Shown here: positions 1 to 8,136 of the stretch, one piece after another
Layout: every line of letters starts with the position of its first letter
Position numbering within the stretch: the stretch's first letter is position 1
DNA from: Pseudomonas fluorescens
GTDB taxonomy: Bacteria; Pseudomonadota; Gammaproteobacteria; Pseudomonadales; Pseudomonadaceae
DNA: 64,000 bases
NCBI RefSeq assembly: GCF_902497875.1
Contig: NZ_CABVHY010000031.1
Coordinates: 1-64,000, forward strand
Direction of reading: 5' to 3'
The notes under the pieces: generated by a model
What the model saw: only the letters and a program-made list of their open reading frames with translations
What the model was told of the DNA's origin: nothing
The model's database searches: none
Position numbers and translations under genes: made by a program

Positions 1-2
1 TG

Positions 3-567
3 TGTGCATACCGCAAGACGGATGAACAAAGGATGGAAAGCGAGCGCAAGTTACAGAGAACTGCACAAAAAAAGCAAAAACAGAAGCAGCTTCAATCACA
101 GACAGTGGAGGCAGCAGGCTACGTTGTGGTGGTCACGACCTTGGACTGCCTGAGTGCGCAAGAGGTCTTGGCCCTTTATCGGCACCGCTGGCAGGTGGAG
201 TTGGCGTTCAAGCGGATGAAGTCATTGCTAGGGTTATCGCGCTTGAGAAAGAAAAACCCGGAAGGCGCGAAAGCCTGGCTGCAAGGGAAATTATTAGTGG
301 CTTGCCTTATTGAGCGGTTGATCGCCACAGGCGAGCATTTTTCCCCTGTCGAGAGCGAGGGGCATTCAAGAAAACGTGGCTCAGAGGCGTTGTCGCTGGC
401 GTGAAATGGCCTTTATCCATTGGTTGCTTTGTAGCGTGATCAGTCCCCGCTTGTCGTTGTTTACGTGTCTTGAGAAATGGGATTACTTCAGTCGTGCACT
501 GCGCGAATCCCCGCGAAAAAAGCGGGGATACCAGCAAGATGAGCTATGGAGCGAGAGATTTGGTTAG
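3..567 (+). pseudogene. IS4-family DDE transposase, 5'-cut by window edge and frameshifted
   Basis: The reading frame is already open at base 3, so the gene begins left of the window. Its C-terminal DDE region carries the IS4-type motif YRHRWQVELAFKRMKS (nt about 178-225), with the catalytic Glu inside YRxxxxxExxFKxxK. The frame stops at 402-404. The natural C-terminal continuation (RCRWREMAFIHWLL..., then a segment around LEKWDYFSRALRESPR) is in another frame and runs to a stop at 565-567. A frameshift therefore lies near the T/C runs at 337-350. Whether a functional N-terminus exists upstream cannot be seen. I read it as a dead insertion-sequence remnant; programmed frameshifting is less likely so late in the gene. 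Confidence 0.8.
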
Positions 568-574
568 CGCCTAT

Positions 575-691
575 GGGGGCTTGCCCCCGCTGGGCTGCGA
601 AGCGGCCCCAAAACCTGCCACCCCATTGTGTCAGGGAAAACATGTCTTCAGGATTTACGACGGCTTCGCCGCCGAACGGGGGCAAGCCCCC
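575..691. repeat. REPIN-like inverted pair of short palindromes
   Basis: GGGGGCTTGCCCCC at 575-588 faces GGGGGCAAGCCCCC at 678-691, with about 90 bases between. Each unit is itself a hairpin. The arrangement matches the paired REP sequences scattered between genes in the P. fluorescens group. It lies between the transposase remnant and the TetR gene. Confidence 0.65.
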
Positions 692-729
692 TCGCCACAG
701 GAGCACCCTCGCCACAATCTGCGCTCTTG

Positions 730-745
730 TTGTACAGTCGTTCAG
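730..745. promoter_or_regulatory. candidate TetR-family operator, copy 1
   Basis: TTGTAC-AGTC-GTTCAG is an imperfect inverted repeat (arms match at 4 of 6 positions) lying 54 bases upstream of the TetR start. It shares ACAGTCGTTYAG with a site ahead of the enoyl-CoA hydratase gene at 7222-7237. Assignment to the adjacent TetR protein is inference from position and shape. Confidence 0.45.
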
Positions 746-798
746 CTCAGTGGCTGCAAAAGACCAGCCCAACGAACGTTCCAAGGAGATTGATCACC

Positions 799-1446
799 AT
801 GACCCAGGAAGCCCGCTTTTCCCGAATGGAGCCGGAGTTGCGCAAGGCCAACCTGATCGAGGCGACGCTGGTGTGCCTCAAGCGCCATGGCTTCCAGGGA
901 GCTTCGATCCGCAAGATCTCGGCTGAGGCGGGGGTATCGGTCGGGTTGATCAGCCATCACTACTCTGGCAAGGATGAGCTGGTGGCCGAAGCCTATATGG
1001 CGGTCACCGGGCGAGTCATGAGCCTGTTACGCGACGCCATGGAGCAAGCCGCACCCAATGCCCGTGAGCGTTTGTCAGCGTTTTTTCGCGCGTCGTTCTC
1101 CGCCGAACTGCTGGACCCGCAACTGCTGGATGCCTGGCTGGCGTTCTGGGGCGCGGTAAAGACCGCCGAAGCGATCAATCTCGCCCATGAGCATTCCTAT
1201 GGCGAATACCGCAGCGAATTGCGCAAGGTGCTCAACGATCTGGCTCGGCAAGAGGGCTGGGAGGCTTTTGATGCCGACCTTGCCGCCATCAGCCTGAGCG
1301 CGCTGCTCGACGGCTTGTGGCTGGAGTCGGGACTCAACCCCGGCACCTTCACCCCGAGCCAGGGCGTGCAGATCTGTGAAGCCTGGGTCGACGGTTTGCA
1401 GGCAGGCGCTCGTCAGCGTTTTCGTTTGCAGACAGAGGGCTGTTGA
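799..1446 (+). CDS. TetR-family transcriptional regulator (BetI-like)
   Basis: This 215-residue protein has an N-terminal TetR helix-turn-helix (residues about 15-60; GASIRKISAEAGVSVGLISH) and an all-helical C-terminal ligand domain resembling the BetI-type C-terminal domain (DAWLAFWGAV). The ATG at 799 follows AAGGAG with good spacing; longer upstream versions would run through the repeat region. It probably represses by binding a palindrome released by a small ligand. A related inverted repeat occurs upstream of this gene, overlapping its own stop codon ahead of aruR, and ahead of the acyl-CoA gene cluster, which suggests autoregulation and control of the neighbouring catabolic genes. The ligand is not evident: an acyl-CoA or guanidino compound would fit the context. 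It is not true BetI, since no choline genes are nearby. Confidence 0.85.
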   Translation: MTQEARFSRMEPELRKANLIEATLVCLKRHGFQGASIRKISAEAGVSVGLISHHYSGKDELVAEAYMAVTGRVMSLLRDAMEQAAPNARERLSAFFRASFSAELLDPQLLDAWLAFWGAVKTAEAINLAHEHSYGEYRSELRKVLNDLARQEGWEAFDADLAAISLSALLDGLWLESGLNPGTFTPSQGVQICEAWVDGLQAGARQRFRLQTEGC

Positions 1447-1458
1447 TCGATCGTTCAG
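1443..1458. promoter_or_regulatory. candidate TetR-family operator, copy 2
   Basis: TTGATC-GATC-GTTCAG overlaps the stop codon of the TetR gene and lies 81 bases ahead of the aruR start. It has the same right half-site (GTTCAG) and the same four-base spacing as the copies at 730-745 and 7222-7237, with two mismatches between arms. Confidence 0.4.
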
Positions 1459-1538
1459 CAATAGCTACTCTCTGCCGCTCAAACGCGACAAATTCTAATA
1501 AGAAACATGCCCTTCGGGCTTATGCAGGACACCAAGCG

Positions 1539-2252
1539 ATGACTCCTCGGGTACTGATCGTCGACGACGATCCGCTGATTCGCGAACTCCTTCACGCCTA
1601 TCTTTCGCAAGAAGGTTACGACGTGCACTGCGCCGCGACGGCGGAGCTGGCCGAAACCTTTCTGGCGACCAACACTGTCGACCTGGTGATGCTGGACATC
1701 CGCCTTCCGGGCAAGGATGGTCTGACCCTGACCCGCGAGCTGCGCGTGCGCTCGGAAGTCGGGATCATCCTGATTACCGGGCGCAATGACGAAATCGACC
1801 GCATCGTCGGCCTCGAATGCGGCGCTGACGATTACGTGATCAAACCCCTCAATCCACGTGAACTGGTGTCACGGGCGAAGAACCTGGTGCGCCGGGTTCG
1901 CCATGCCCAGCTGCAACAGCCGGCACCGGCGCTGCGCCAGGTCAAACAGTTCGCGGCCTGGGGATTGGACACTGATCGCCGACGCTTGATCGATGATGCC
2001 GGTGGCGAGACCCTGCTGACCCATGGTGAATTCCAGTTGCTCAGTGTCTTCCTGCGCAACAGCGGGCATACCTTGAGCCGCGATCAGTTGATGGATCAGA
2101 TCCGCAACCGTGAATGGGTACCCAACGACCGCTCCATCGACGTGCTGGTCGGGCGCTTGCGGCGTAAGTTGCATGACGATCCCGCCGAGCCGCAATTGAT
2201 CATTACCATCCATGGCGCCGGTTATCTGTTCACCGCCAGCGTGGCTGCCTGA
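1539..2252 (+). CDS. aruR: OmpR-family response regulator AruR
   Basis: The product is a 237-residue response regulator: a receiver domain at residues 1-120 (acidic pair at RVLIVDDDP, phospho-Asp in LVMLDIRLPG, Lys in DYVIKPLNP) followed by an OmpR/TorR-type winged helix at about 130-235 (SIDVLVGRLRRKL). The ATG at 1539 places the receiver at the N-terminus; a longer frame exists upstream but adds non-conserved sequence. The gene sits five bases ahead of a solute-binding protein gene and the AruS kinase gene. In P. aeruginosa AruRS activate the arginine transaminase genes aruHI, which lie downstream here too. The aru name rests on this context rather than on alignment; by domain alone it would be called TorR-like. 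Confidence 0.85.
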   Translation: MTPRVLIVDDDPLIRELLHAYLSQEGYDVHCAATAELAETFLATNTVDLVMLDIRLPGKDGLTLTRELRVRSEVGIILITGRNDEIDRIVGLECGADDYVIKPLNPRELVSRAKNLVRRVRHAQLQQPAPALRQVKQFAAWGLDTDRRRLIDDAGGETLLTHGEFQLLSVFLRNSGHTLSRDQLMDQIRNREWVPNDRSIDVLVGRLRRKLHDDPAEPQLIITIHGAGYLFTASVAA

Positions 2253-2257
2253 ACGCT

Positions 2258-3028
2258 ATGTGGCGGCTGCTCTGGCTGTTCTTGGCACTGACGGGTACAT
2301 CTGCGGCGGCCGAGAAAATTCGCTACTGCGATTATCCGGTCTACCCGCCGATTTCCTGGAGCGACGGCAAACAGGTGCGCGGCCTGGCGCCCAGTGTGGT
2401 GAAGAAGCTGTTTGGCAACCTAGGGTACGAGGTCGAGATCGTCGTGCTGGGCAACTGGAAGCGCTGCCTGCTGGACGCCGCCGAAGGCCGGGTCGACGTG
2501 GTCCTGGCCTACAGCACGGCGCAGCGTGAACAGAGCATGCGCTTCTCGACGGTGCCGGTGTTGCGTGAAGAGGTCGCGGTGTTCTTCAACCGCCAACACC
2601 CGGTGAAGTTCGAACGGCTTGAAGACCTCGGCAATTACCGCGGCGGCCTGCTGTTTGGTGAAAGCTATGGCCTGGACTTCGATCGCTTCGTCGCCCGGCA
2701 CGGCAATATCGAATGGGTATCCGACAGTCGACAGAACTTCGGCAAGCTGATTCGCGGCAGAATCGACTTCATCACCCATGAGTGGCGCACCGGGCAGCTG
2801 TTCGTGGAAAACCTGCCGGGCGCCGCAGACATCCAGGCGTTGCCCCGTTCATTGAGCGTCGACTATTTGCGGATCGCCGTATCGCGCCGTTCCAGGCTGG
2901 CCGAGCGCATGCCCGCGATCGACGCCGAACTGCAGCGGATGGTCGACGCGGGCGAGATCGAACGCTGGCTCAACGAAAGCGAAGCCACCTATCGCGACAT
3001 GATCAAGCTACCGGCGGACACGCAATGA
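2258..3028 (+). CDS. periplasmic solute-binding protein (SBP_bac_3 type), likely sensor partner of AruS
   Basis: This 256-residue protein starts with a short signal peptide (MWRLLWLFLALTGTSAAA, predicted cleavage after about residue 18) followed by a type-II periplasmic binding fold. Family features include IRYCDYPVYPPISW near the N-terminus, GNWKRCLLDAAEGRVDVVLAYS in the middle and the C-terminal IERWLNES. No transport ATPase or permease of the matching class is adjacent. The gene lies between aruR and aruS and overlaps aruS by four bases (ATGA), so it probably binds an extracellular amino acid and either presents it to AruS or tunes it, as TorT does for TorS. It could instead be a stray amino-acid ABC binding protein. 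Confidence 0.75.
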   Translation: MWRLLWLFLALTGTSAAAEKIRYCDYPVYPPISWSDGKQVRGLAPSVVKKLFGNLGYEVEIVVLGNWKRCLLDAAEGRVDVVLAYSTAQREQSMRFSTVPVLREEVAVFFNRQHPVKFERLEDLGNYRGGLLFGESYGLDFDRFVARHGNIEWVSDSRQNFGKLIRGRIDFITHEWRTGQLFVENLPGAADIQALPRSLSVDYLRIAVSRRSRLAERMPAIDAELQRMVDAGEIERWLNESEATYRDMIKLPADTQ

Positions 3029-5301
3029 GCCGCGCCAGTCCCGGCGGCCTGTTGCGACGCCTGCTGCTGTTCATCCTGCTGTTCAGTCTGTGCTTCACCA
3101 TCCTCGCCAGCACCGTGCAGCTGTATTTCGAGTACCGCCGTGAAATGCGCGATATCGATTCGCGCATGGAGCTGATCCGCGCCGGCTACCTGGCAAGCCT
3201 GGAGCGCAGCCTCTGGGATCTCAACCAGGAGCAGTTGAATGTGCAACTACGCGGCTTGGTGGATTTTTCCGATGTGGCCCGGGTGCGTTTGCGCAGTCCC
3301 GACTTCGACCTGCTGCAAGGCAGCACCGCGCCGGTCGGCCCATTGCGTATCGAGCGTTTCCAGCTGAATTATCAGCCACCGGCCGGCCCGTCGCGGCATC
3401 TGGGCGAGCTGGAAGTCAGTATCGATCTGGGCGCTGTGTATCGCCGGTTGTACGCCACTGGCCTGACCAGCCTGTTATGGATGAGCGTGTTCCTCTGCGG
3501 TCTGGCGGTGGCGCTGTCGGGGTTGTTCTACCGGCTGGTGACTCGGCATTTGCAGGTCATGGCCGATTTCGCCCGGCGCATTGCCGCCGGTGACTGGCAT
3601 GAACCTTTGCGCCTGGACAAAAGCAGCACCGGCAGCGAAGACGAAATCGATACCGTGGCTCACGCACTGGATGACATGCGCCGGGCGATTCTCAGCGATA
3701 TCCACCGCCGCGAAGTCGACCGCCTGGCACTGCAGGACAAGCGCGACGAACTGCAGAAAATGGTCGAGAGGCGCACCGCCAGTCTGCTGCGCGCCAAGGA
3801 AGAGGCCGAAGCGGCCAACCTCGCCAAGTCGCGCTTCCTTGCCACCATGAGCCATGAACTGCGCACTCCACTCAATGGCATTCTCGGCATGGCCCAATTG
3901 CTTCGCGGCGCGAGCCTCGACGAGCGCGATGGCAAACGCCTGGAAGCGTTGTACAAAGCCGGCGAAGGTCTGCTGACGATTCTCAACGAAGTGCTGTATT
4001 TCGCCCGGCTGGAGGAGGGCGAAAGCCATCCGGAGCAGGTCGACTTCTCTCTCGGGCAACTGCTCGATGAGGTACTGACGTTGCTTGAACCGCGAGGGCT
4101 GAGCAATGGCACGCAACTGCATTGTCGGATTGATCCGCAGGTCGTCGATCGTTGTCATGGCGCCGAGCAGTTTTTACGCCAGGTGTTGAGTAACCTGTTG
4201 GCCAACGCCATCAAGTTCACCGAGGCCGGACACATTACCGTCGACGTCGCGCTACTGACGGCGGGCGATCCGTCCACAGGGCAACGCTTGCGGTTCAGCG
4301 TGACCGACAATGGCATCGGCATCGCGGCGTCGGTGCAGGAAAAGATCTTCGAGCGCTTCACCCAGGCCAGCGAAGACGTGGCCCAGCGTTATGGCGGTAC
4401 CGGGCTGGGATTGGCCATCAGTAAACACCTGGTGCAGCTGCTCGGCGGGCGCATCGGTGTCGACAGCAAGGAAGGGCAGGGCAGTTGCTTCTGGTTCGAG
4501 CTGTCCCTGCAACCGGCTTTGGCCGTGGCCCCTGTCACGCGCACCACTTCACCGGTTCAGGCGCTGAGCATTCTGGTAGTCGAAGATGTGGCGTTGAACC
4601 GCGAGGTGGTCAGTGGTCTGCTGGAACGCGACGGGCATTGGGTCAGCCTCGCGGAGGATGCCGAGCAAGCCGTGGAACTTTGCCGCCGGCAGTCCTTCGA
4701 GTTGATTCTGCTCGATGTGCATCTGCCGGGCTTGAGTGGCGTCGAACTGTGCAAGCTGATCCGCAGCACACCGGGGCCCAATCAACACAGCCGGATCCTC
4801 GCCCTGACCGCCAGTGTGCAGCCGGCGCTGGTTCGCGGTTATCTGGATGCCGGCATGCAGGGCATTCTCGCCAAGCCGCTGAAACTCGAAAATCTGCGCC
4901 AGGCACTGGCCGGTGAAGCACCTATGCCCGAGCCGGCACCGGACACTCATCCGATGGGCTGGCAGCTGATGGACTGGCAGTTGCTGCACACCCATCGCAG
5001 CTTGCTCGGCGAGCAGAAACTTCAGGGTTTGCTGGGGGTGCTGCGCGACTCGATTGCCCAGCACCGCGTGACGCTTATGGAAGCCATTGAAGCCGGTGAC
5101 TGTACCGAGGTTGCGCATCTGGCCCACCGTTTGGCCGGGAGCAGTGATTCACTGGGCTTTCGCGCCTTGGCCGAGGTCTTGCGGGCCCTGGAAGAGGCGG
5201 CACTGAACAACGACACGGCGGCGGTGCAAGCGTTGGTGCCGCGGTTTCATGGGGTGTTGCAGGGTTCGCAAGGGGTGCTGGCGGACGTGTTAAACACCTG
5301 A
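3025..5301 (+). CDS. aruS: hybrid sensor histidine kinase AruS (HK-REC-HPt)
   Basis: This 758-residue inner-membrane kinase has TM1 at about 12-34, a periplasmic loop to about 145, TM2 at about 148-172 and a HAMP linker to about 230. The dimerisation domain holds phospho-His277 (FLATMSHELRTPLNG), the ATPase has its N box near 390-394 and glycine boxes at DNGIG and GGTGLGLAI, the receiver holds Asp564 (LILLDVHLPG), and a C-terminal HPt domain holds His701 (LAHRLAGSSDSLG). This is the complete four-step phosphorelay of TorS/BvgS-type kinases, with AruR as the expected target. The ATG at 3025 overlaps the preceding stop and gives a start just ahead of TM1. Transcription with aruR and the binding-protein gene is likely. 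Confidence 0.87.
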   Translation: MSRASPGGLLRRLLLFILLFSLCFTILASTVQLYFEYRREMRDIDSRMELIRAGYLASLERSLWDLNQEQLNVQLRGLVDFSDVARVRLRSPDFDLLQGSTAPVGPLRIERFQLNYQPPAGPSRHLGELEVSIDLGAVYRRLYATGLTSLLWMSVFLCGLAVALSGLFYRLVTRHLQVMADFARRIAAGDWHEPLRLDKSSTGSEDEIDTVAHALDDMRRAILSDIHRREVDRLALQDKRDELQKMVERRTASLLRAKEEAEAANLAKSRFLATMSHELRTPLNGILGMAQLLRGASLDERDGKRLEALYKAGEGLLTILNEVLYFARLEEGESHPEQVDFSLGQLLDEVLTLLEPRGLSNGTQLHCRIDPQVVDRCHGAEQFLRQVLSNLLANAIKFTEAGHITVDVALLTAGDPSTGQRLRFSVTDNGIGIAASVQEKIFERFTQASEDVAQRYGGTGLGLAISKHLVQLLGGRIGVDSKEGQGSCFWFELSLQPALAVAPVTRTTSPVQALSILVVEDVALNREVVSGLLERDGHWVSLAEDAEQAVELCRRQSFELILLDVHLPGLSGVELCKLIRSTPGPNQHSRILALTASVQPALVRGYLDAGMQGILAKPLKLENLRQALAGEAPMPEPAPDTHPMGWQLMDWQLLHTHRSLLGEQKLQGLLGVLRDSIAQHRVTLMEAIEAGDCTEVAHLAHRLAGSSDSLGFRALAEVLRALEEAALNNDTAAVQALVPRFHGVLQGSQGVLADVLNT

Positions 5302-5425
5302 GTACAAAATCGTTACGACTTTTTACAACTTTGATCTTCAGGTTCAACGCGAACTTACATGGCTTTCCAATAATCGGCACAACCGCGCCGGACGCGGTCT
5401 TCGAAGCTTATTGGAGATAATAATA

Positions 5426-5500
5426 ATGAACTGCCGTAAAGCTGATCTTTCCCCGCGCGATGACCTCCTGTCATCCACCGCGCACCTTTCCCAATCTTGA
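5426..5500 (+). CDS. candidate 24-residue leader peptide upstream of the permease
   Basis: A small ORF, ATG at 5426 and TGA at 5498-5500, encodes MNCRKADLSPRDDLLSS followed by seven residues. It is preceded by TTGGAGATAAT, a good ribosome-binding site. Its last codons (GCG CAC CTT TCC CAA TCT) form the left arm of a hairpin that covers the permease ribosome-binding site, and its stop is 11 bases before the permease ATG. This geometry is typical of leader-peptide control or translational coupling. There is no homology evidence; function is inferred from layout. Confidence 0.45.
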   Translation: MNCRKADLSPRDDLLSSTAHLSQS

Positions 5501-5508
5501 GAGGTGCG
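5481..5508 (+). promoter_or_regulatory. hairpin masking the permease ribosome-binding site
   Basis: CGCACCTTTC (5481-5490) can pair with GAGAGGTGCG (5499-5508) over ten base pairs including one G-U, leaving an eight-base loop. The right arm contains the GAGAGG ribosome-binding site of the gene starting at 5512. A ribosome translating the leader ORF to its stop would open this stem. Confidence 0.55.
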
Positions 5509-5511
5509 GTC

Positions 5512-6924
5512 ATGAGCGAATCTATCGAACCTAAAGGCATACAGCTGACCCGGGCCTTGAAAAGCCGACACATTTTCATGCTGTCGCTGGGCGGGGTCAT
5601 CGGCACCGGGCTGTTCATGGGCTCGGGCGTCACCATCAACCAGGGCGGTCCGATGGGGGCGATTCTGGCTTACCTGGTGGCCGGCTTCCTGATGTACCTG
5701 GTGATGGTCTGTCTCGGCGAGCTGTCGGTGCAGATGCCGGTGTCCGGCTCGTTCCAGACCCATGCCACCAAGTACATCGGGCCCGCCACCGGTTTCATGA
5801 TCGGCTGGGTGTACTGGATGAGCTGGGCGACCACGGTCGGCCTGGAATTCACCGCGGCGGGCATGTTGATGGTGCGCTGGTTCCCGGACATCCCTATCTG
5901 GTACTGGTCGGCGCTATTTGTGGTGGTGTTATTCGGGTTGAACGCCCTGGCCACTCGCGCCTTCGGTGAAGCGGAATACTGGTTCTCCGGGATCAAGGTG
6001 GCGGCGATCCTCGGTTTTATCATCGTGGGTGTACTGGTGATTTTCGGCGCGATACCGCTGACCAGCGGTGCGCCGGCGCCGATGATGACCAACCTGATCG
6101 GCGACTCGCTGTTCCCCAACGGTCTGTCGGCGGTGTTCGCGGTGATGATGACTGTGGTCTATGCCTTTCAGGGCTGTGAGATCATGGGCGTTGCCGCTGG
6201 CGAAACCGACCAGCCGGAGAAGAGCATCCCCAAGGCGGTGCGCAACGTGGTGTTCCGGGTGCTGATCTTCTATGTGCTGGCCATCGTGGTGCTGTCGGCC
6301 ATCGTCCCATGGCAGCAGGCCGGCTTGATGGAAAGTCCGTTCGTGCAGGTGTTCGACATGGTCGGCATTCCTTACGCCGCCGACTTGATGAACTTCGTGA
6401 TCCTCACCGCGATTCTCTCGGTGGGTAACTCCGGCCTGTATGCCTCGACGCGGATCCTCTGGGCAATGTCGAAAACCGGCATGGCCCCGAAAAGCCTCTC
6501 GCCCTTGAGTTCTCGCGGCGTGCCATTGCGGGCGCTGAGCATCACCCTGTGCTTTGCCCTGGTGTCGCTGCTGACCAGCTTCATTGCCGCCGACACCCTG
6601 TTCATGGTGCTGATGGCCGTCAGCGGCATGGCCGGTACCGTGACCTGGATCGTGATCGCCCTGGCGCAATATAAATTCCGTCGCGCCTTCATCAGGGAAG
6701 GCGGCAAGCTCAGCGATCTGAAATATCGCGCGCCCTGGTTCCCGTTCCTGCCGCTGCTATGCATCGCCTTGTGCTGTTCGCTGTTCGTATTCCTGGCGCT
6801 GGACGAGACGCAGCGTCCGTCGCTGTATTGGGGTTTTGGTTTTATTGCCCTGTGCTATGGCGCTTACTTCCTGACGAATCGCAAGCGCCAGGCGGCTATG
6901 GCGCAGACACTGCCGACGGTCTAA
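5512..6924 (+). CDS. APC-family amino-acid permease (MmuP/LysP-like)
   Basis: This 470-residue inner-membrane protein has about 12 membrane segments and the APC-family signature LGGVIGTGLFMGSG near residue 25, plus PVSGSFQ and GEAEYWFSGIKV. Of the proteins I can recall it looks most like the E. coli S-methylmethionine permease (shared GIPYAAD, NFVILTAILS, CYGAYFLT), but in this locus arginine or a related basic amino acid is an equally plausible substrate. The start at 5512 follows GAGAGG, which lies inside a hairpin fed by an upstream small ORF. It is separated from aruS by about 210 bases and from the acyl-CoA genes by a repeat, so it may be its own unit. Confidence 0.85.
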   Translation: MSESIEPKGIQLTRALKSRHIFMLSLGGVIGTGLFMGSGVTINQGGPMGAILAYLVAGFLMYLVMVCLGELSVQMPVSGSFQTHATKYIGPATGFMIGWVYWMSWATTVGLEFTAAGMLMVRWFPDIPIWYWSALFVVVLFGLNALATRAFGEAEYWFSGIKVAAILGFIIVGVLVIFGAIPLTSGAPAPMMTNLIGDSLFPNGLSAVFAVMMTVVYAFQGCEIMGVAAGETDQPEKSIPKAVRNVVFRVLIFYVLAIVVLSAIVPWQQAGLMESPFVQVFDMVGIPYAADLMNFVILTAILSVGNSGLYASTRILWAMSKTGMAPKSLSPLSSRGVPLRALSITLCFALVSLLTSFIAADTLFMVLMAVSGMAGTVTWIVIALAQYKFRRAFIREGGKLSDLKYRAPWFPFLPLLCIALCCSLFVFLALDETQRPSLYWGFGFIALCYGAYFLTNRKRQAAMAQTLPTV

Positions 6925-6942
6925 GCCTGTAAACAAAAAACT

Positions 6943-7052
6943 AAATGTGGGAGCGAGCCTGCTCGCGATAGCGGACTGACAGTCAACATCACTGTTGAAT
7001 GTTATGCCGTCATCGTCGGAACGCCGCCCGGAGCAAGCTCGCTCCCACATTT
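6943..7052. repeat. REPIN: inverted pair of GTGGGAGCGAGC repeats
   Basis: AAATGTGGGAGCGAG at the left faces CTCGCTCCCACATTT at the right, enclosing about 80 bases that include an inner GAGCCTGCTCGC hairpin. A near-identical element lies at 63086-63175 and a diverged one at 56366-56478. It lies just after the permease stop and could act as an mRNA 3' end. The rest of the gap to 7292 holds an A+T-rich stretch, consistent with a promoter region. Confidence 0.85.
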
Positions 7053-7221
7053 GATCTCTTCGTCCTCAATACCTCGCAAACAGCCCCCGTATTCAGTTGT
7101 TCAAAGATGTAACAACTTTTCCGGCGGCTACTCTAAATATCTGGTTTTTTCTTTTAAAAACAATGAATTACTTAAATTTCAGGGCTGTTACACATTCCTT
7201 GGCCACAGGATTGCCGCCTTA

Positions 7222-7237
7222 CTGAACAGTCGTTTAG
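7222..7237. promoter_or_regulatory. candidate TetR-family operator, copy 3, over a possible promoter
   Basis: CTGAAC-AGTC-GTTTAG is the best of the three related inverted repeats (five of six arm positions pair). A weak sigma-70-like promoter (TTGCCG at 7211-7216, TAGTAT at 7235-7240) overlaps it, so a bound protein would block transcription of the enoyl-CoA hydratase gene starting at 7293. Confidence 0.5.
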
Positions 7238-7292
7238 TATGGTCGCCATGTCGCTCCCCCCTCATGCCAAACACAACAATTCGAGGACTCGT

Positions 7293-8084
7293 ATGACTAC
7301 TCAATCTTCTCTGCTCAGTCAGGTCGAAGCGGGTGTTGCCTGGATCACCCTCAACCGTGCCGCGCAACGCAACGCGCTGGACATTCCGACGCTGAAAAGC
7401 CTTCACGCCTTGCTCGATCAATTCAACGTTGATCCGGCGGTGCGAGTGATCGTGCTGACCGGAACCGGTCGCAGTTTCTGCGCCGGTGCCGACCTCGCCG
7501 AATGGGCCGAAGCCGAGGCCCGCGGTGCGCTGGAAAGCTACGGCTGGACCGAAACCGCCCACGCCATGATGAGCCGCCTGTACAGCCTCGATAAACCGAC
7601 CATTGCCGCGATCAACGGTACCGCCGTCGGCGCCGGGATGGATTTGACCCTGTGCTGCGACTTGCGCGTTGCCGCGCAGTCCGCCCGGTTCAAGGCCGGT
7701 TACACCAGCATGGCCTACTCGCCGGACGCCGGTGCCAGCTGGCATCTGCCGCGACTGATCGGCACCGAGCAGGCCAAGCGTCTGCTGTTCTTCGATGAAC
7801 TCTGGGGTGCCGATCGCGCCTTGGCGACCGGCCTGGTCAGCGAAGTCTGCGCCGATGAGCAACTGCTGAGCGTGGTGGGCGAACTGGCCGCGCGCCTGGC
7901 CAGCGGCCCGACTTTCGCTTTTGCCCAGACCAAGAAACTGATGCGTGAAGGCGCCCAGCGCAGCCTGCCGGAACAACTGAGCGCGGAACTCGCCGCCGGT
8001 TTGCTCTGTGGTCGCAGTGAAGATGGCGCCGAAGCCTTGCGCGCGGCGATGGAAAAACGCCCGCCGGTCTTTACTGGCCAATAA
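7293..8084 (+). CDS. enoyl-CoA hydratase/isomerase family protein
   Basis: This 263-residue crotonase-fold enzyme contains the oxyanion-hole segments FCAGADLAEW and AINGTAVGAGMDLTLCCDLR. It should hydrate or isomerise a trans-2-enoyl-CoA in the cytosol. The usual catalytic-loop sequence is replaced by SMAYSPDAGASWHLPRLIG, so the exact reaction is uncertain. The ATG at 7293 follows GAGGA. It is the first gene of a run with acyl-CoA dehydrogenase, acyl-CoA synthetase and aruIH, an order I recall from the P. aeruginosa aru locus. A palindrome resembling a TetR-family site overlaps its probable promoter. Confidence 0.88.
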   Translation: MTTQSSLLSQVEAGVAWITLNRAAQRNALDIPTLKSLHALLDQFNVDPAVRVIVLTGTGRSFCAGADLAEWAEAEARGALESYGWTETAHAMMSRLYSLDKPTIAAINGTAVGAGMDLTLCCDLRVAAQSARFKAGYTSMAYSPDAGASWHLPRLIGTEQAKRLLFFDELWGADRALATGLVSEVCADEQLLSVVGELAARLASGPTFAFAQTKKLMREGAQRSLPEQLSAELAAGLLCGRSEDGAEALRAAMEKRPPVFTGQ

Positions 8085-8136
8085 ATGCGGCATCGCAGCC
8101 CACGAATAAAACGATTATCGAAGAACAGGTAGCGTT

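Noticed and set aside
7051..7296. Plus-strand 81-codon ORF
   Set aside because: It covers the A+T-rich promoter and operator region of the hydratase gene, has no ribosome-binding site and no recognisable domain.
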